Assembly (NCBI GenBank): GCA_023078555.1
Contig: CM041200.1
Coordinates: 8,300,807 to 8,364,806 of the forward strand
DNA length: 64,000 nucleotides
Source: Ulva prolifera
Lineage: Eukaryota > Chlorophyta > Ulvophyceae > Ulvales > Ulvaceae
Reading direction: 5' to 3'
The translations under genes were made by a program, and so were the position numbers. A model generated the notes under the pieces. The model had not been told where the DNA came from. It saw only the letters and a list, made by a program, of their open reading frames with translations, and did not search any database. Shown here piece after piece: positions 26,036 through 35,839 of the stretch (its first letter is position 1; every line of letters begins with the position of its first letter).

Positions 26036-27976
26036 GTGGACGCAGCTGCCCGCACGATGGCCCAGACGCTGCGGCAGCTTTATCACACGCTTGGTGAGCA
26101 TGCCCGATCAGCATCAGATGTGTGTCCAGATTCCTTGGGGCTTGCTACCTACCGCATCAAACACCCGCGCTTACCACAGCTTCTCCGCAGAGCACCAACT
26201 CGCGTCCCGGAGGACCTCACTGCGCGTCACACTTACTCCCTCCGGGACGACTGTTCGTTCTGCGCTCGTTCACACGTTAGCACGTCACGCTTCGAGGATT
26301 GTTTAGTTTGTGTCACCCCGGGTTTGGCCAAGAGCCCTCGCACATGACCCTGGAAATCGAACTGGGTTTTGAGTGGTTGCATGGTCAGCAGCCTTTGGCC
26401 GGGTTTCTACTGAGCGTTCGAAGCCACTTGCGTGGGAACACCGACATATCCGGGATATCTGATAATTAAAACGGTATGCCGCGGTGTCTGAGGGTACTGA
26501 TGGGTACTGTGTGCCTTTACATCTGGTGCACTGTGTGATAAGCCAGGCTTTGCTATGAGTTGGTTTGTTTTGTTACTCTGCTGTACAGTAAAGTAAAGTA
26601 AATCTAAATTTACTGAGCCGTATCCTATTGGACATTGACAACTCCGAATTAACGGGACCACATATGCCGAAGGGGTAAACCACCTGGAAACCCCCCTCAG
26701 ACGACCGTGCGCAACTCACAGGGCCTCCTCCTGTGCTAAGCGAGGTGGTCACGTACGGCCGTTTCGATTCCCCAAAGCGCACGCAGAATCGAACCCACGA
26801 CCTCCTGAAACGGAGGGGGTAGCTTTTAATCCGTCCTCAACCCATTGGACAGTGGCCCGATAGGTGTGAATTGGCATACCGTGCGATCAGCCAGGCAACC
26901 AGACCAGGTTCCACGAGGAGAACCCGACCAATTGTCCAACTCCAAGAAAGGGAGGCTGCCCTCAAGGCTGCAACTCTGCAGACTGCAATGCTGCAGAGCT
27001 CTGCAAGGATGTCACACACAGTACGTTGGAGTTGCACTCCAAGGACCACGGCTGCGTATGCACATGCAGCCATGGCCATCTGTTTTGTTGCGGTGTCCTG
27101 CTTCGCATTACAAGCATGCTGCATCTCCGTCTTGCCTCACATCATAACACAATCACGTCCATACATACATTGAAAATATGTCTGCAGCGGCGCCGCGGGT
27201 GGCAAGGATACGGTGGGGCCTGGGGAGCAGGCCGCTGCCGCGCAGGCGACCGCGCTGGAGCGGGTGCTCAGGGCGGTGGCCCAGGAGAAACTGGGGGACA
27301 TCATGTTTATGCCGCCAGGTGACGCTTTGTGCAGAGGGGATGCGCCGGTTGTGAACCCCTGTGCTGATACCTATTGTGGCCGGGCGGCCCGGGAGGACGG
27401 GGGTGCTGCGGAGACGCGGGACGTGCAGAAACGCAATGCTTATTGCTTGCACGACCCTGATGCATATAGCTTTGTGCCGTTGTCGCATGAGACGCATGGT
27501 CGCTTGGGACAGCCTGCCATGGATCCCTTGAATCGGCTGGCGACGGTCGCGTCTCGGTGTGGTACGGTGAGCCGTGCTTTGTTTGTGACGAATGGATTGC
27601 GCCGGTCGAGTGTGGCGTTGTGCAAGGGGAACGCTCTTGTACTCTGTGCGGGGCTTCAATCTTTGGCTGGCATCACCGGCAGGGCCGTGGTACGTGCTCG
27701 TACCCAGCCTAGTGCCATGAATAAGTGAGTGGATTTGCGGATGGATTCCTAGGAACGGCCCGTTGCCCGGCCTCTCTCCGTTGTAACTACATTGAAAACA
27801 ACGGCATGCAGTCAAAGCATTTATATGTACAACAAAAAAAGACTATCATAACGACCAGGCATGACCGTTCGCATGGAAGTGCTGAATGATGTGCCTGCCA
27901 ACACCCTGCAGGCTCAGGCTCAGGGATCTTAATTGGGATCTTACCGAGGCTGCCTTATTCTGGTGCAGTACAAGCC
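26036..27976 (+). CDS. Possible small plus-strand gene, four phase-compatible internal exons
   Basis: Four stretches with splice-like borders keep one frame: 26036-26093, 26908-27020, 27207-27318 and 27912-27976. They encode VDAAARTMAQTLRQLYHTLG, a coiled-coil-like segment (VQLQEREAALKAATLQTAML), an Ala-rich helix (ALERVLRAVAQEKLGDIMF) and a hydrophobic stretch (SGILIGILPRLPYSGAVQA). The heptad-like segments and the good donors (GTGAGC, GTACGT, GTGACG, GTGAGT) argue for a real gene. I could not find its first or last exon, and I recognise no family. The intron before the second exon holds a tRNA-like SINE and the intron before the fourth holds a second SINE-like repeat. It would be divergent from the small kinesin, whose ATG lies about 300 bp away. 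Chance assembly remains possible. Confidence 0.4.
26588..26870 (-). mobile_element. tRNA-related SINE, longest copy
   Basis: Read on the minus strand the element starts GGGCCACTGTCCAATGGG, where GTCC and GGAC can pair as a D-stem around AATGGGTTGA (box A-like). It continues to GTGGGTTCGATTC, a box B-like motif, which is the expected spacing for a Pol III promoter derived from a tRNA. It ends in TTTACTTTACTTTAC. Other copies lie at 34270-34447 (no 5' head), 44526-44569 (3' end only) and 23474-23545 (diverged). The acceptor and T stems do not pair properly, so it is not a functional tRNA gene. No clear target duplication was found. Confidence 0.7.
27582..27789 (+). repeat. SINE-like repeat, second family, copy 1
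   Basis: About 208 bp from TTTGTGACGAATGG to the tail CCGTTGTAACTA. A closely similar copy lies inverted at 58158-58363, and a 5'-shortened copy at 55063-55140 shares only the last 78 bp, the pattern expected of retroposons with a fixed 3' end. GTGTGGCGTTGTGCAAGG and GGGCTTCAATC could be decayed Pol III boxes A and B, which is speculative. The tail TTGTAAC is shared with the short retroposons at 9.8, 11.9 and 62.6 kb. Confidence 0.65.
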
Positions 27977-28055
27977 GTGAGTCCACAACTCCCCAGCTCC
28001 ATGCACACAGCAGCCCACCGTCATCCTCTACACAGGAAAACCCATCGATACCAGC

Positions 28056-30170
28056 CTACATGTGCACTGTAACGCCTACCAGTGCAGACCGCAGCCCCCC
28101 CAGCACCTCCTCACTGATCTCATTGCCCGCAACCCACAACCCCCTCAACTCCCGCATCCCCCCCGCATCTCGCGCCCGCACGAGCCCGTCCCGCAGCACC
28201 ACCGCCCCCTCGTCCTGCAAGCTGTTCAGCTCCAGCAGCAGCTCCCGCAGCTCCCGCAGCGCGCCGAAGCAGCCGCACAGCGTCGTCACGCCCGGCACCT
28301 TCATGCCGTGGCCCGACAGGTCGAGCCGCCGCAGCGCACGCAGCTGCCGCAGCGGCGCCGCGATCCCGGCCATGCATCTCGGCCCGAGCGACGCCATCGG
28401 CCCCTCTCGCAGTGACAGCCACGTCAGCCCCCGGGACGACCGCCCGCTCGTGCGCGCGGCCTTCCCCCCGGCCTCCACGAGCGCGTCAAACACCCGCCGC
28501 ATGCCCGCCATGCATATCCAGTTGTGCTCGAGGTTGAGCCGTGCGAGCGCGGGCATATTGCGGAGCGCGATGCTCACCGTCGCGACGTCCACGGCCGTCA
28601 TGCGGCACGCGCCCGCCTCGAGCCGTGTCAGCGCGGTCAGCCCCTGCATGTGCTGCCACAGCGGCGCGGCGGCGCCGCCGCCGCCGCGGAAGACGTTGCC
28701 CGAGATGTCGAGGGACTGCAGAGCCTTGTCCGGCCGCCGCGGCGCGCGCTGCGCGACCGTCTTGATCACATGCGTGATGCCGTGCGCGCTCACCCCCGTC
28801 GCCGCGAGGCCGATGTGTGTGAGGGCGGTGAGAAAGAGGAACGGCGCCGAGAGGCACGACGGCGACTCGACGGCGAGCTCGGAGAGGCTGTTGCTCGAGA
28901 TGTCGAGGGAGCGGAGAGCCGTGAAGCGCTCGAGCAGCTCGAACGCGGTCGCCATGTTGTGGACGCCACAGGCCGCGCTCGTCTCGCGGATCTGGGAGAT
29001 GATGTCGGAGCATGCGGAGGTGTCAGGGGCGCCGAGGTGGAGGCTCTCGAGGGAGCGCCGCGGTAGCACGCGGAGGAGCGCAGCCGCACTCGGGGTCTTG
29101 AGGATCGGCACCGTGCAGTAGAAGTGGCGGAGGGATGTGAGGGGGGTGAGGTACGGGGAGAAGTGGAGGAGGAGTGTCGAGAAGTCTGGGGTGGCGAGGG
29201 GGTGCGGAGGGAGATGAGGGGCTGGGAACTTGCGGAGGAGGCGGGGGTCGTTGCCAGAGATTGTGAGGGAGCGGAGGGGTGTAGGGGAGGTGGATAGGAG
29301 ATGGGAGAGGATGGGGAGGATGTGGGCGTGGTTGAAGGGGAGGTCAGGTGGGAGTGGGGCGTGGACATGTAGGCCTGGCGAGTCAGGTGAAGCAGCTGTG
29401 GTGTTAGACGGCGAGTCACTGGGTAATTTACAGCTGTGGATGTGCATGAAGCAGCTGTGAAGACTGGCAGGGAGGGACAGGCCAATGCAGAAGGGGATTT
29501 GGGCAAGGACCAGGTCTTGGCACCTCGGTGACAGGTGGTGCAGGTGCTGCCGCGGAAACGAGCGCCACAGGATGTCGGAGCTCACTTCACGTCCTGAAAT
29601 TGTTTTCACTGCGTGCGCATAGTGGGCGAGGACATGTTCCGCTGCTGTCAGTGCCCACGCGTCGCACAGTTCGTCGCCGAGGAACTCCGACACCTGCACC
29701 TTCGACTAGACATACAATACACGCAATTACATATGTGATTACGGACAGCGCATTGACGTTGCAATTGCTCAATACAGCCAGGCTGAGCCTACATGCTGTC
29801 GCACCTGCAGTGCCGAGAGCACTTGTGTCGCAGACGGAAGGCACAGACCATCCGCATTGATTGATGGTAGCGCGTCATGGGGAAGTGTTGAGGCCCAGAA
29901 GATGAAGCTGTCTGCATCAACGCCGATAAGCTCCGCCTCGCTGGCCGATGCTGAGTCACGCATGTTTGAAAAAAGCAGCTGTAACGCTTCGCAGCGCTGT
30001 ATGACATCTTCACCGACTTTGAACCTCCTCCCATCTTGCTTCACTGTAGCTATCAGCGATGAGTCTCCGGCAGCTGATGCCTCTCGGTGCAAGTGTAGCT
30101 TGTTCGGGGAGCCCTGCATCCTGACTTCGTCGTGGCCTACCATTGCCATGCGCTTACAAACGAGCTGCAT
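28056..30170 (-). CDS. BTB-like plus leucine-rich-repeat protein, 2 exons
   Basis: Exons 29805-30170 and 28056-29693, joined by a 111-bp GT-AG intron (donor GTGCGA), give about 667 residues. The first exon and the start of the second resemble a BTB/Skp1 fold: SSLIATVKQDGRRFKV, GEDVIQRCEALQLLFSNM, then SATQVLSALQVSEFLGDELC. BTB domains commonly recruit substrates to cullin-3 E3 ligases. The C-terminal half has regularly spaced LRRs (LRSLDISSNSLSEL, LQSLDISGNVF, LARLNLEHNWICMAGM, LRRLDLSGHGMKVPGV, LRGLWVAGNEISEEVL), of the ribonuclease-inhibitor type by consensus. A Pro/Ser-rich linker (about 190-270) separates them. I infer a BTB-LRR adaptor; the BTB call is weaker than the LRR call. Start ATG at 30170 was chosen as the longest; 30149 is an alternative. 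The opposite strand has a 411-codon open shadow caused by the GC-rich codons. Confidence 0.8.
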
Positions 30171-30929
30171 ACACGTTCATCTTTATGCGCCGGAAGCCAT
30201 CACAGACATTCTGTGGTATGGGGTATCTGATTGGCGAAGCCTGCGGTGATACCACCGCACAGAGTTCGATCGCTAGCCCTCGACGCGAACTTCCTCTAGC
30301 CGCGTACACTCGAACCGAGACAGAGCCGCAGACTTCTGAACCCCAGTTACTGCTGCGATCGTCAAGCATGCTGCTGACGTGATGTGGTTATTTGCGTGAC
30401 TTATCGCACAGGTGTGCATCGATTGCTTGGCATGATAGCAAAACGCGCCAATCTGATCATCATACCTCCATATCCCGAGGAGAGCGCCGCGGTGGCCATA
30501 TTAGCCATGACGCTTGCTATTCATCTCTCGAACGAACGACTTCTTGGACCGTGCAGCCCACAATGCATGCAGCCAAGTGTAGCACACATGATGCAGTGAG
30601 GCCATCGGCCACCACCTGGATCGTGGCGTTTGATGCACACTCCTAGCTTCACGCTCCCCAGTTCCCATCTTTCATATACTCTCCTTCTTACTGTCTGCTA
30701 GCGTTCGCTGGAGCTCGCCAATGCAGGCAGTCTTGGGTCGCTTGGGTGAGCTGGACATCCACGCGAGAAGTCTCTTGAACTGAATGCGTGTCGCTGGTGC
30801 GCATGCGCAAGCGCTTGGGGCCGAAACAATTGGGGCCGAGACCGTCGCGTGGCCACATGTTCAAACACGTGGACAGAGGATCGCCTGCACATGGGAAAAG
30901 CGATATTGACCGCTCACGGGCGCATGGCC

Positions 30930-32505
30930 AGGGGGGTCGGCACTCAGGCCTCATGCACGTCCAATTGAACCGCGAGCACCTCAGAGCGCTCCAGAACACA
31001 AGGAAAAGTCCTATAGACTCGCAATAACCTTCTGAATCGATTGTATGTAGTGTGGGCGAAACAGGTGAAAACGCCCAGCGAAACCGGGATTTTTGGACCA
31101 AAAAGCCCGTTTTGCCCAGCGACGCCTCAGATGGCCTCAAACGGTGCCCAGCGTATGCCCATCGTGCTCAGTGGGCAGAGAGCACTCGAAAAACAACATA
31201 ATATGTTGCCCTGATGTTCAACTGGCTGCCACCTCGACTTGTGTCACCGTGCGGTGTTCGCGTCCGACCAGCGTCATGGCGGGCGTCCATACTACCGGGA
31301 AACATCCCATCGATTACCATGATTTCGACTAGCTTACCGGACTATTGGCACATATGCAGCTGTCTTGTGTGGTGATCAAAGAGCAGGTGGGCGACGTGCT
31401 CCTTGCTGAGATACTCAAAACATCGCAGCAGCTCCAGTGTTGTGAACTTCATCTTAAGATGGCATTGTTGTGAGACTACCCACGCTTTGGTGCCTGCCCA
31501 TACGGTACTGAGTGAACCTTCGGGTCAGTCAGTGTAGCATGCTACACTGCATAGCAGTGCACCTTTGCACCTTAAGATCGAAGGGACAGCAGCACCACCG
31601 ACCAGACATGTTCTTCAAAAGCGATCAGAATACAAATTTGAAATGTAAATGCCTATCATCAGCATGGTTTGCAAGCAAACACCATTCTACAGAATGGAAG
31701 GCTTGCGTAGGCACGTCATTGTTCGCCTGAATCCACACCATCATGCAGTAGATCCACGCACAGTGTTACCAGAGACAGTCTGCCATGGTCCTTAAGACTC
31801 TGCCATGGTCCTAAACATGCCTGATCTGTTGACGAAGGCGATACACTGATTTCCAGTGGTACAGAGTCACACATGTATGCAACCAGGTCATCACAAATAC
31901 GCTGGATGGAAGGACAAGTATCACACATGCTATCAGGACATGGCAATCTGATGTGCTGTAGAGCCTGTGCTTGGCTCTGTTGTGATCAACTGTTGACAAC
32001 GCCCAGCGCTGTGGAGTACAAATTGCAGCAGCCAAGCTGCCCCCCAGCCACATCGGGCAAGCAACAGTCTCGCCAGACCCGGAAAGCCATGTCAACTATC
32101 TCCGGTAATTATTCTGTGCGTAATAGCTCCTAACGACGCGGTCGATGGTGTCCAAGGGAAGCAAACATGGCAGAGCATGTACTAGTACCGCCCGCAGCAA
32201 CACATAGACCATTTATAACGCATCAGGATACATTACAGGCATATAAGGGTGTTCTGAGGCCATTGGGCATGCTTCCGGTCCCGCTGGGCGCGTTCTCGCG
32301 CTCGCTGGGCACAATGGGGCTTTTCGCCCAGCCATGCACACGGATTTCGGGCCAAAGGTCCATTTCGCCCAGCGAGTTTAACAAAAGATACAGCAGCATT
32401 CAGAAGGTTATTGTGAGTCTATAGACGTTCCCAGCGATGTCTCGAGCGTTCTGAGCTGCTCGCGGTTCAATTGGACGTGCATGAGGCCTGAGTGCCGACC
32501 CCCCT
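30930..32505. mobile_element. Non-autonomous 1.58-kb DNA transposon with long terminal inverted repeats
   Basis: The two ends are inverted copies starting AGGGGGGTCGGCACTCAGGC, nearly identical for about 55 bp and recognisably similar for about 110 bp. Farther in, both arms carry repeated GCCCAGCG or CGCTGGGC motifs, which look like subterminal transposase-binding repeats. It is flanked by the identical octamer GCATGGCC at 30922-30929 and 32506-32513. If the element begins with C (CAGGGGGG...), the duplication is 6 bp instead. An 8-bp duplication and CAGGGG-type ends suggest the hAT superfamily. The interior, about 31150-32270, has no transposase-like frame, so mobility would need an enzyme supplied elsewhere. 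Confidence 0.8.
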
Positions 32506-33100
32506 GCATGGCCGATGACACGGAAGAGCAAGGCGTGCTAATCAAGCCTAATTATCCTGAAGGATGCATGTTTGACCCACGAAAGTCTCACGCACTCTCC
32601 CACGAACTTGCGCATCGACGCGATGCGAGTCAGCACGTCCTCAAGTTCCGCCCACAATTCGCACACAGAGCACATCACCCGGTTACGTCTCTACCTCTCC
32701 AACGGAAGTCATGCAAACACTTGCACCACCGGGTCTGTCCCGTTTGTCCCTCGCAGCTGATGTCCCGCTGACATGGGCTCATGAACATTTGACGGGCCAG
32801 TGAGCTCTTCTCGCCGCCCCTGCAGCGGCTCATCGCAGAGGAAGCGAGCTACCCGTGCAACGTTGCCATGCTCCGGCCATCTCTGGGCGCTTGATGAGCC
32901 CAAGCGAAGCAGCAGGGTTGCAGCACGCAATGCCCAGTATGCATGCCCTGTTTGCTCCTGATCTGCTGTGAAAGCAGTACAGCCCGACTCCAGTGCTCCG
33001 GCTGTTGTGCACACACCTGTGCACACAGCTCTAGAGAGCTATAGTGGCCAGCAGCACTGCCACGCCTGCCTGCACATGTACACCTGCACATAAGCAAGGA

Positions 33101-33125
33101 GCCCCTGGGGCAGCCCCAGGGGCGC
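33101..33125. other. Near-perfect GC palindrome
   Basis: GCCCCTGGGGC and its partner GCCCCAGGGGC face each other around a single central base, so a stable hairpin or cruciform is possible. It lies 220 bp from the perfect palindrome at 33349-33378. Confidence 0.7.
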
Positions 33126-33348
33126 CAGTGCCAGCACAGCAGCAGCAGCAGCATCGCGCTTGCCGGTGACTGTGTCAAAATTTTGTACGTTTAAAGGAGC
33201 TTTGAGCTGCATGCCTGCAGCCCGGACTGTTTCGCAGCTGCCTGACACGGGTCCGGCATGCATGCACGGCACAGCGCTGACTCCTGGAACGATCTCGCAT
33301 CATGAGCCAGCTAGTGCGGCAGCATGTGACGAACACATACCAAAGCAT

Positions 33349-33378
33349 GCCTGTGGGGGACACGTGTCCCCCACAGGC
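33349..33378. other. Perfect 30-bp palindrome centred on CACGTG
   Basis: GCCTGTGGGGGACAC is followed directly by its exact reverse complement. The centre is an E-box/G-box core (CACGTG). It is in intergenic repeat-rich DNA and no gene lies close enough to suggest a promoter role. Confidence 0.9.
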
Positions 33379-33590
33379 AGTACTGCGCTCGCTGGCCTTT
33401 TAAAAAATAAATTTAGACATCGATGAGATCTGGGCATCGGTCCACGTCCGGGCTCACAAGCCACCACTGGCATACACCACAGTGCACTGCCGTTTCTGGT
33501 TTCTGATGTGTGTATAGCACCACAGGTGGGCGATCAAGTGACTCCATACGGGTCACCGGAGCAGAGGGTTGATTTGGCGGTGGCTAGCAC

Positions 33591-33705
33591 CAGTGTTGCG
33601 TCGCTTTGCAGCATTTCCAGGACTACCACCCCAAAATTAGATCTGCAGGGCATTCATGAATATTCGGAACTGTTCAATGTGATCGGGCCCGGTGACCCAA
33701 CACTG
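33591..33705 (+). mobile_element. hAT-like MITE, copy 3 (intergenic)
   Basis: 115 bp, from CAGTGTTGCGTCG to GACCCAACACTG, with a 13-bp insertion in the middle relative to copy 2. The inverted termini are the best preserved in the window. Flanking octamers GCTAGCAC and GTGTGCAC agree at 5 of 8 positions, so any target duplication is decayed. Confidence 0.8.
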
Positions 33706-34269
33706 GTGTGCACCTGCGAGGCTCCCTGGTCGTCCACCTGGTTGCGATCTCGTCCGGGAGTAAATCTAGGTTTATATCAGCTGATTTGGCAAGGAAATCA
33801 GCTGATTTGGCAAGGAACTGCAGAATCGCATCCTGTAGCTACAGGCCTGCAGCTGCGGGCCTGGACGTGTGCGGAGCTGTAGATTCTGGTGTGAACCAGC
33901 CATTCAAAGCTGCCAGGGGCAGTTTCCGGATTTCCAGAGCAAGCATGTTCACGCTTGTCTACGGTGCGAGTTTTGTAAACGCTGCAGGAGGCCGAGCTTG
34001 GACGGTCAGTGGCCCTATGAACCACAAGAACCGGTACACCACAAACAGATGTTCTCTGGTATGCATCACACACCTTGGCTTGAAGCCGCCGCCGCCATGC
34101 GACACAAAACAGGTGTTGCAAAAACTCGAGCCCGCTGTCCACACCCAGGCCACTTGCGTGCATCAGCACCTCCGGACATCGGCGCCCGGCCGCCAGCCAG
34201 ACCACCGCCGGGACATCTAGACTCGAATTTAGCTGCCCAATGCTGGGCCCACAGCCACCAGGCCGGTCT

Positions 34270-34447
34270 CCTGAAAGGACGTTGACAACTCCGAATTAAC
34301 GGGACCACATAAGCCGAAGGGGTAAACCACCTGGAAACCCCCCTCAGACGACCGTGCGCAACTCACAGGGCCTCCTCCTGTGCTAAGCGAGGTGGTCACG
34401 CGCGGCCGTTTCGAATCCCCAAAGCGCACGCAGAACCGAACCCACAC
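34270..34447 (-). repeat. tRNA-related SINE, copy lacking its 5' head and 3' tail
   Basis: Matches the body of the 26588-26870 copy at about 95% by eye, including the box B-like segment, but stops within it (GAACCCACA). The box A-like part and the TTTAC tail are absent. Confidence 0.75.
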
Positions 34448-34978
34448 AATATGGCCTCTGTGAGCTGCTATGATAGATGTCAATCAGCACACAAGGCCTG
34501 CACCGCACCACGTCCGAGGCTGGACCTCAAGCCTGGCGGAACGGCCATCTGTGGCAATCCAGTGGTGTAGCGGTTATACCATATGGCAATATTGGATTGC
34601 CACACCATCCCGGTCGTGCAGCCATGCACTTTCGGCAGCCCCAGCTGAGTCTCTGACGGTGTCCCCCAAAAATGAGGCTGCACGAAGATCGATTTGAGAT
34701 GCCCCACCGTGCAACATCTGTGGTACAGCACCTCTATCGTGCCTTGCAGACAGGGGTCAAAGCCTGGGCGCCCAGAATTCCATGAGCAAGGCCTAACTCC
34801 TGCGGCCTATCACGGCTATGATGCAACCTCTGTCAGATCATCACATCCTTTACACAGGAAAAGTGCGATTGCAAACATTGGACATTACATGACAGAACCC
34901 ACTTGAGACGGCGAAGTAATTCCAGATGTACTACAGTTTGCTCGTCCACCCATGCAGTACAGTTCACCCCCTTGCAAG

Positions 34979-35080
34979 CAGTGTTGGGTCGCTCTGCAGC
35001 ATTTTCAGGGTTACCACCCAAAAAACCGACCTGCATATTCGGAATTGTTCTATGTGATTGGGCCCGTTCACCCACCACTG
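34979..35080 (+). mobile_element. hAT-like MITE, copy 4 (intergenic)
   Basis: 102 bp from CAGTGTTGGGTCG to CACCCACCACTG. Flanks CTTGCAAG (34971-34978) and CTTCCCAG (35081-35088) match at 6 of 8 positions, consistent with a decayed 8-bp duplication. Confidence 0.8.
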
Positions 35081-35839
35081 CTTCCCAGCATGCGGCTTGT
35101 AACGCACTCCCTCACGGTACTCATCTTGTACTACAATCTACTGCCATACACAGCCACAGCGCCTGTTGCGGCTTGAGTTTGTTCTATCTTGGGGGGCAGT
35201 GCCAATGCGCCTGTGCTGCTCTGTGTTACTCAGCGTTGCGTTTGGTGCTGTCTCCCTGTCTCTGCGTTTGTGACACGCGACCGGGGTGTTGGGTCATCTG
35301 GACACCATCAATCTAAACCAATCTGATCGCCTCTGCCCACGCTTGGACATAGCTGAGCGGCTCACAACATGGCACTGAACCTTAAACCGCAGACACAGCC
35401 TGCTGACATGCATGCATCCACCTGCAATCACCACTCCCCCCAAGCTGCTGTGGCCTACCGCTTGCGGCTCAGACGCCACGCCCACCCCGGCCAGCCCCTC
35501 AAACCGATTGAACAAATCCGGCCATAAATCTGAGATGCATGCATGCCACAACGGTGAAGTAACGCGGCACGTGTCTCCATGGCCACGTGCCTACTACGCG
35601 CCAAGAGCTCAATTTTTTTTCCTCTCCCTGAACCTGCTACTTCTCACGCCACTCACCACGGCTTCACACAAGGCCTGCAGCACGGAACGCCACTGCAAAG
35701 CGCCACCCAGGCCATGGCCACCCGCAAAATATCCGCAACAGACGATCCGGCTGTGTGCAACCACCTCTCTAATTCCCACAAGTCTTCAATCGGGTGGCCA
35801 CAGGGGTACCACAAGCCACGCTCCACGCAGCAACAAACC

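Larger units (their letters stand above)
30171..35839. other. 5.7-kb intergenic interval made largely of repeats
   Basis: No host gene was recognised. It contains a 1.58-kb TIR transposon (30930-32505), two hAT-like MITEs (33591-33705, 34979-35080), a truncated SINE (34270-34447) and two palindromes (33101-33125, 33349-33378). Short tandem duplications also occur, for example at 33779-33822. Remaining unique DNA shows only short frames with no domain. Confidence 0.6.

Noticed and set aside
26780-26870. tRNA gene on the minus strand
   Set aside because: Box A and box B look right and the D stem pairs, but acceptor and T stems do not, and the sequence is the head of a multi-copy SINE.
27886-29121. 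411-codon open frame on the plus strand
   Set aside because: It is a shadow of the LRR gene on the minus strand. The minus frame has clear LRR periodicity and GC-biased third positions; the plus frame has only Ser/Arg/Pro-rich filler.
31150-32270. Transposase inside the TIR element
   Set aside because: All frames are short and none shows an RNase H-like, zinc-finger or dimerisation motif.
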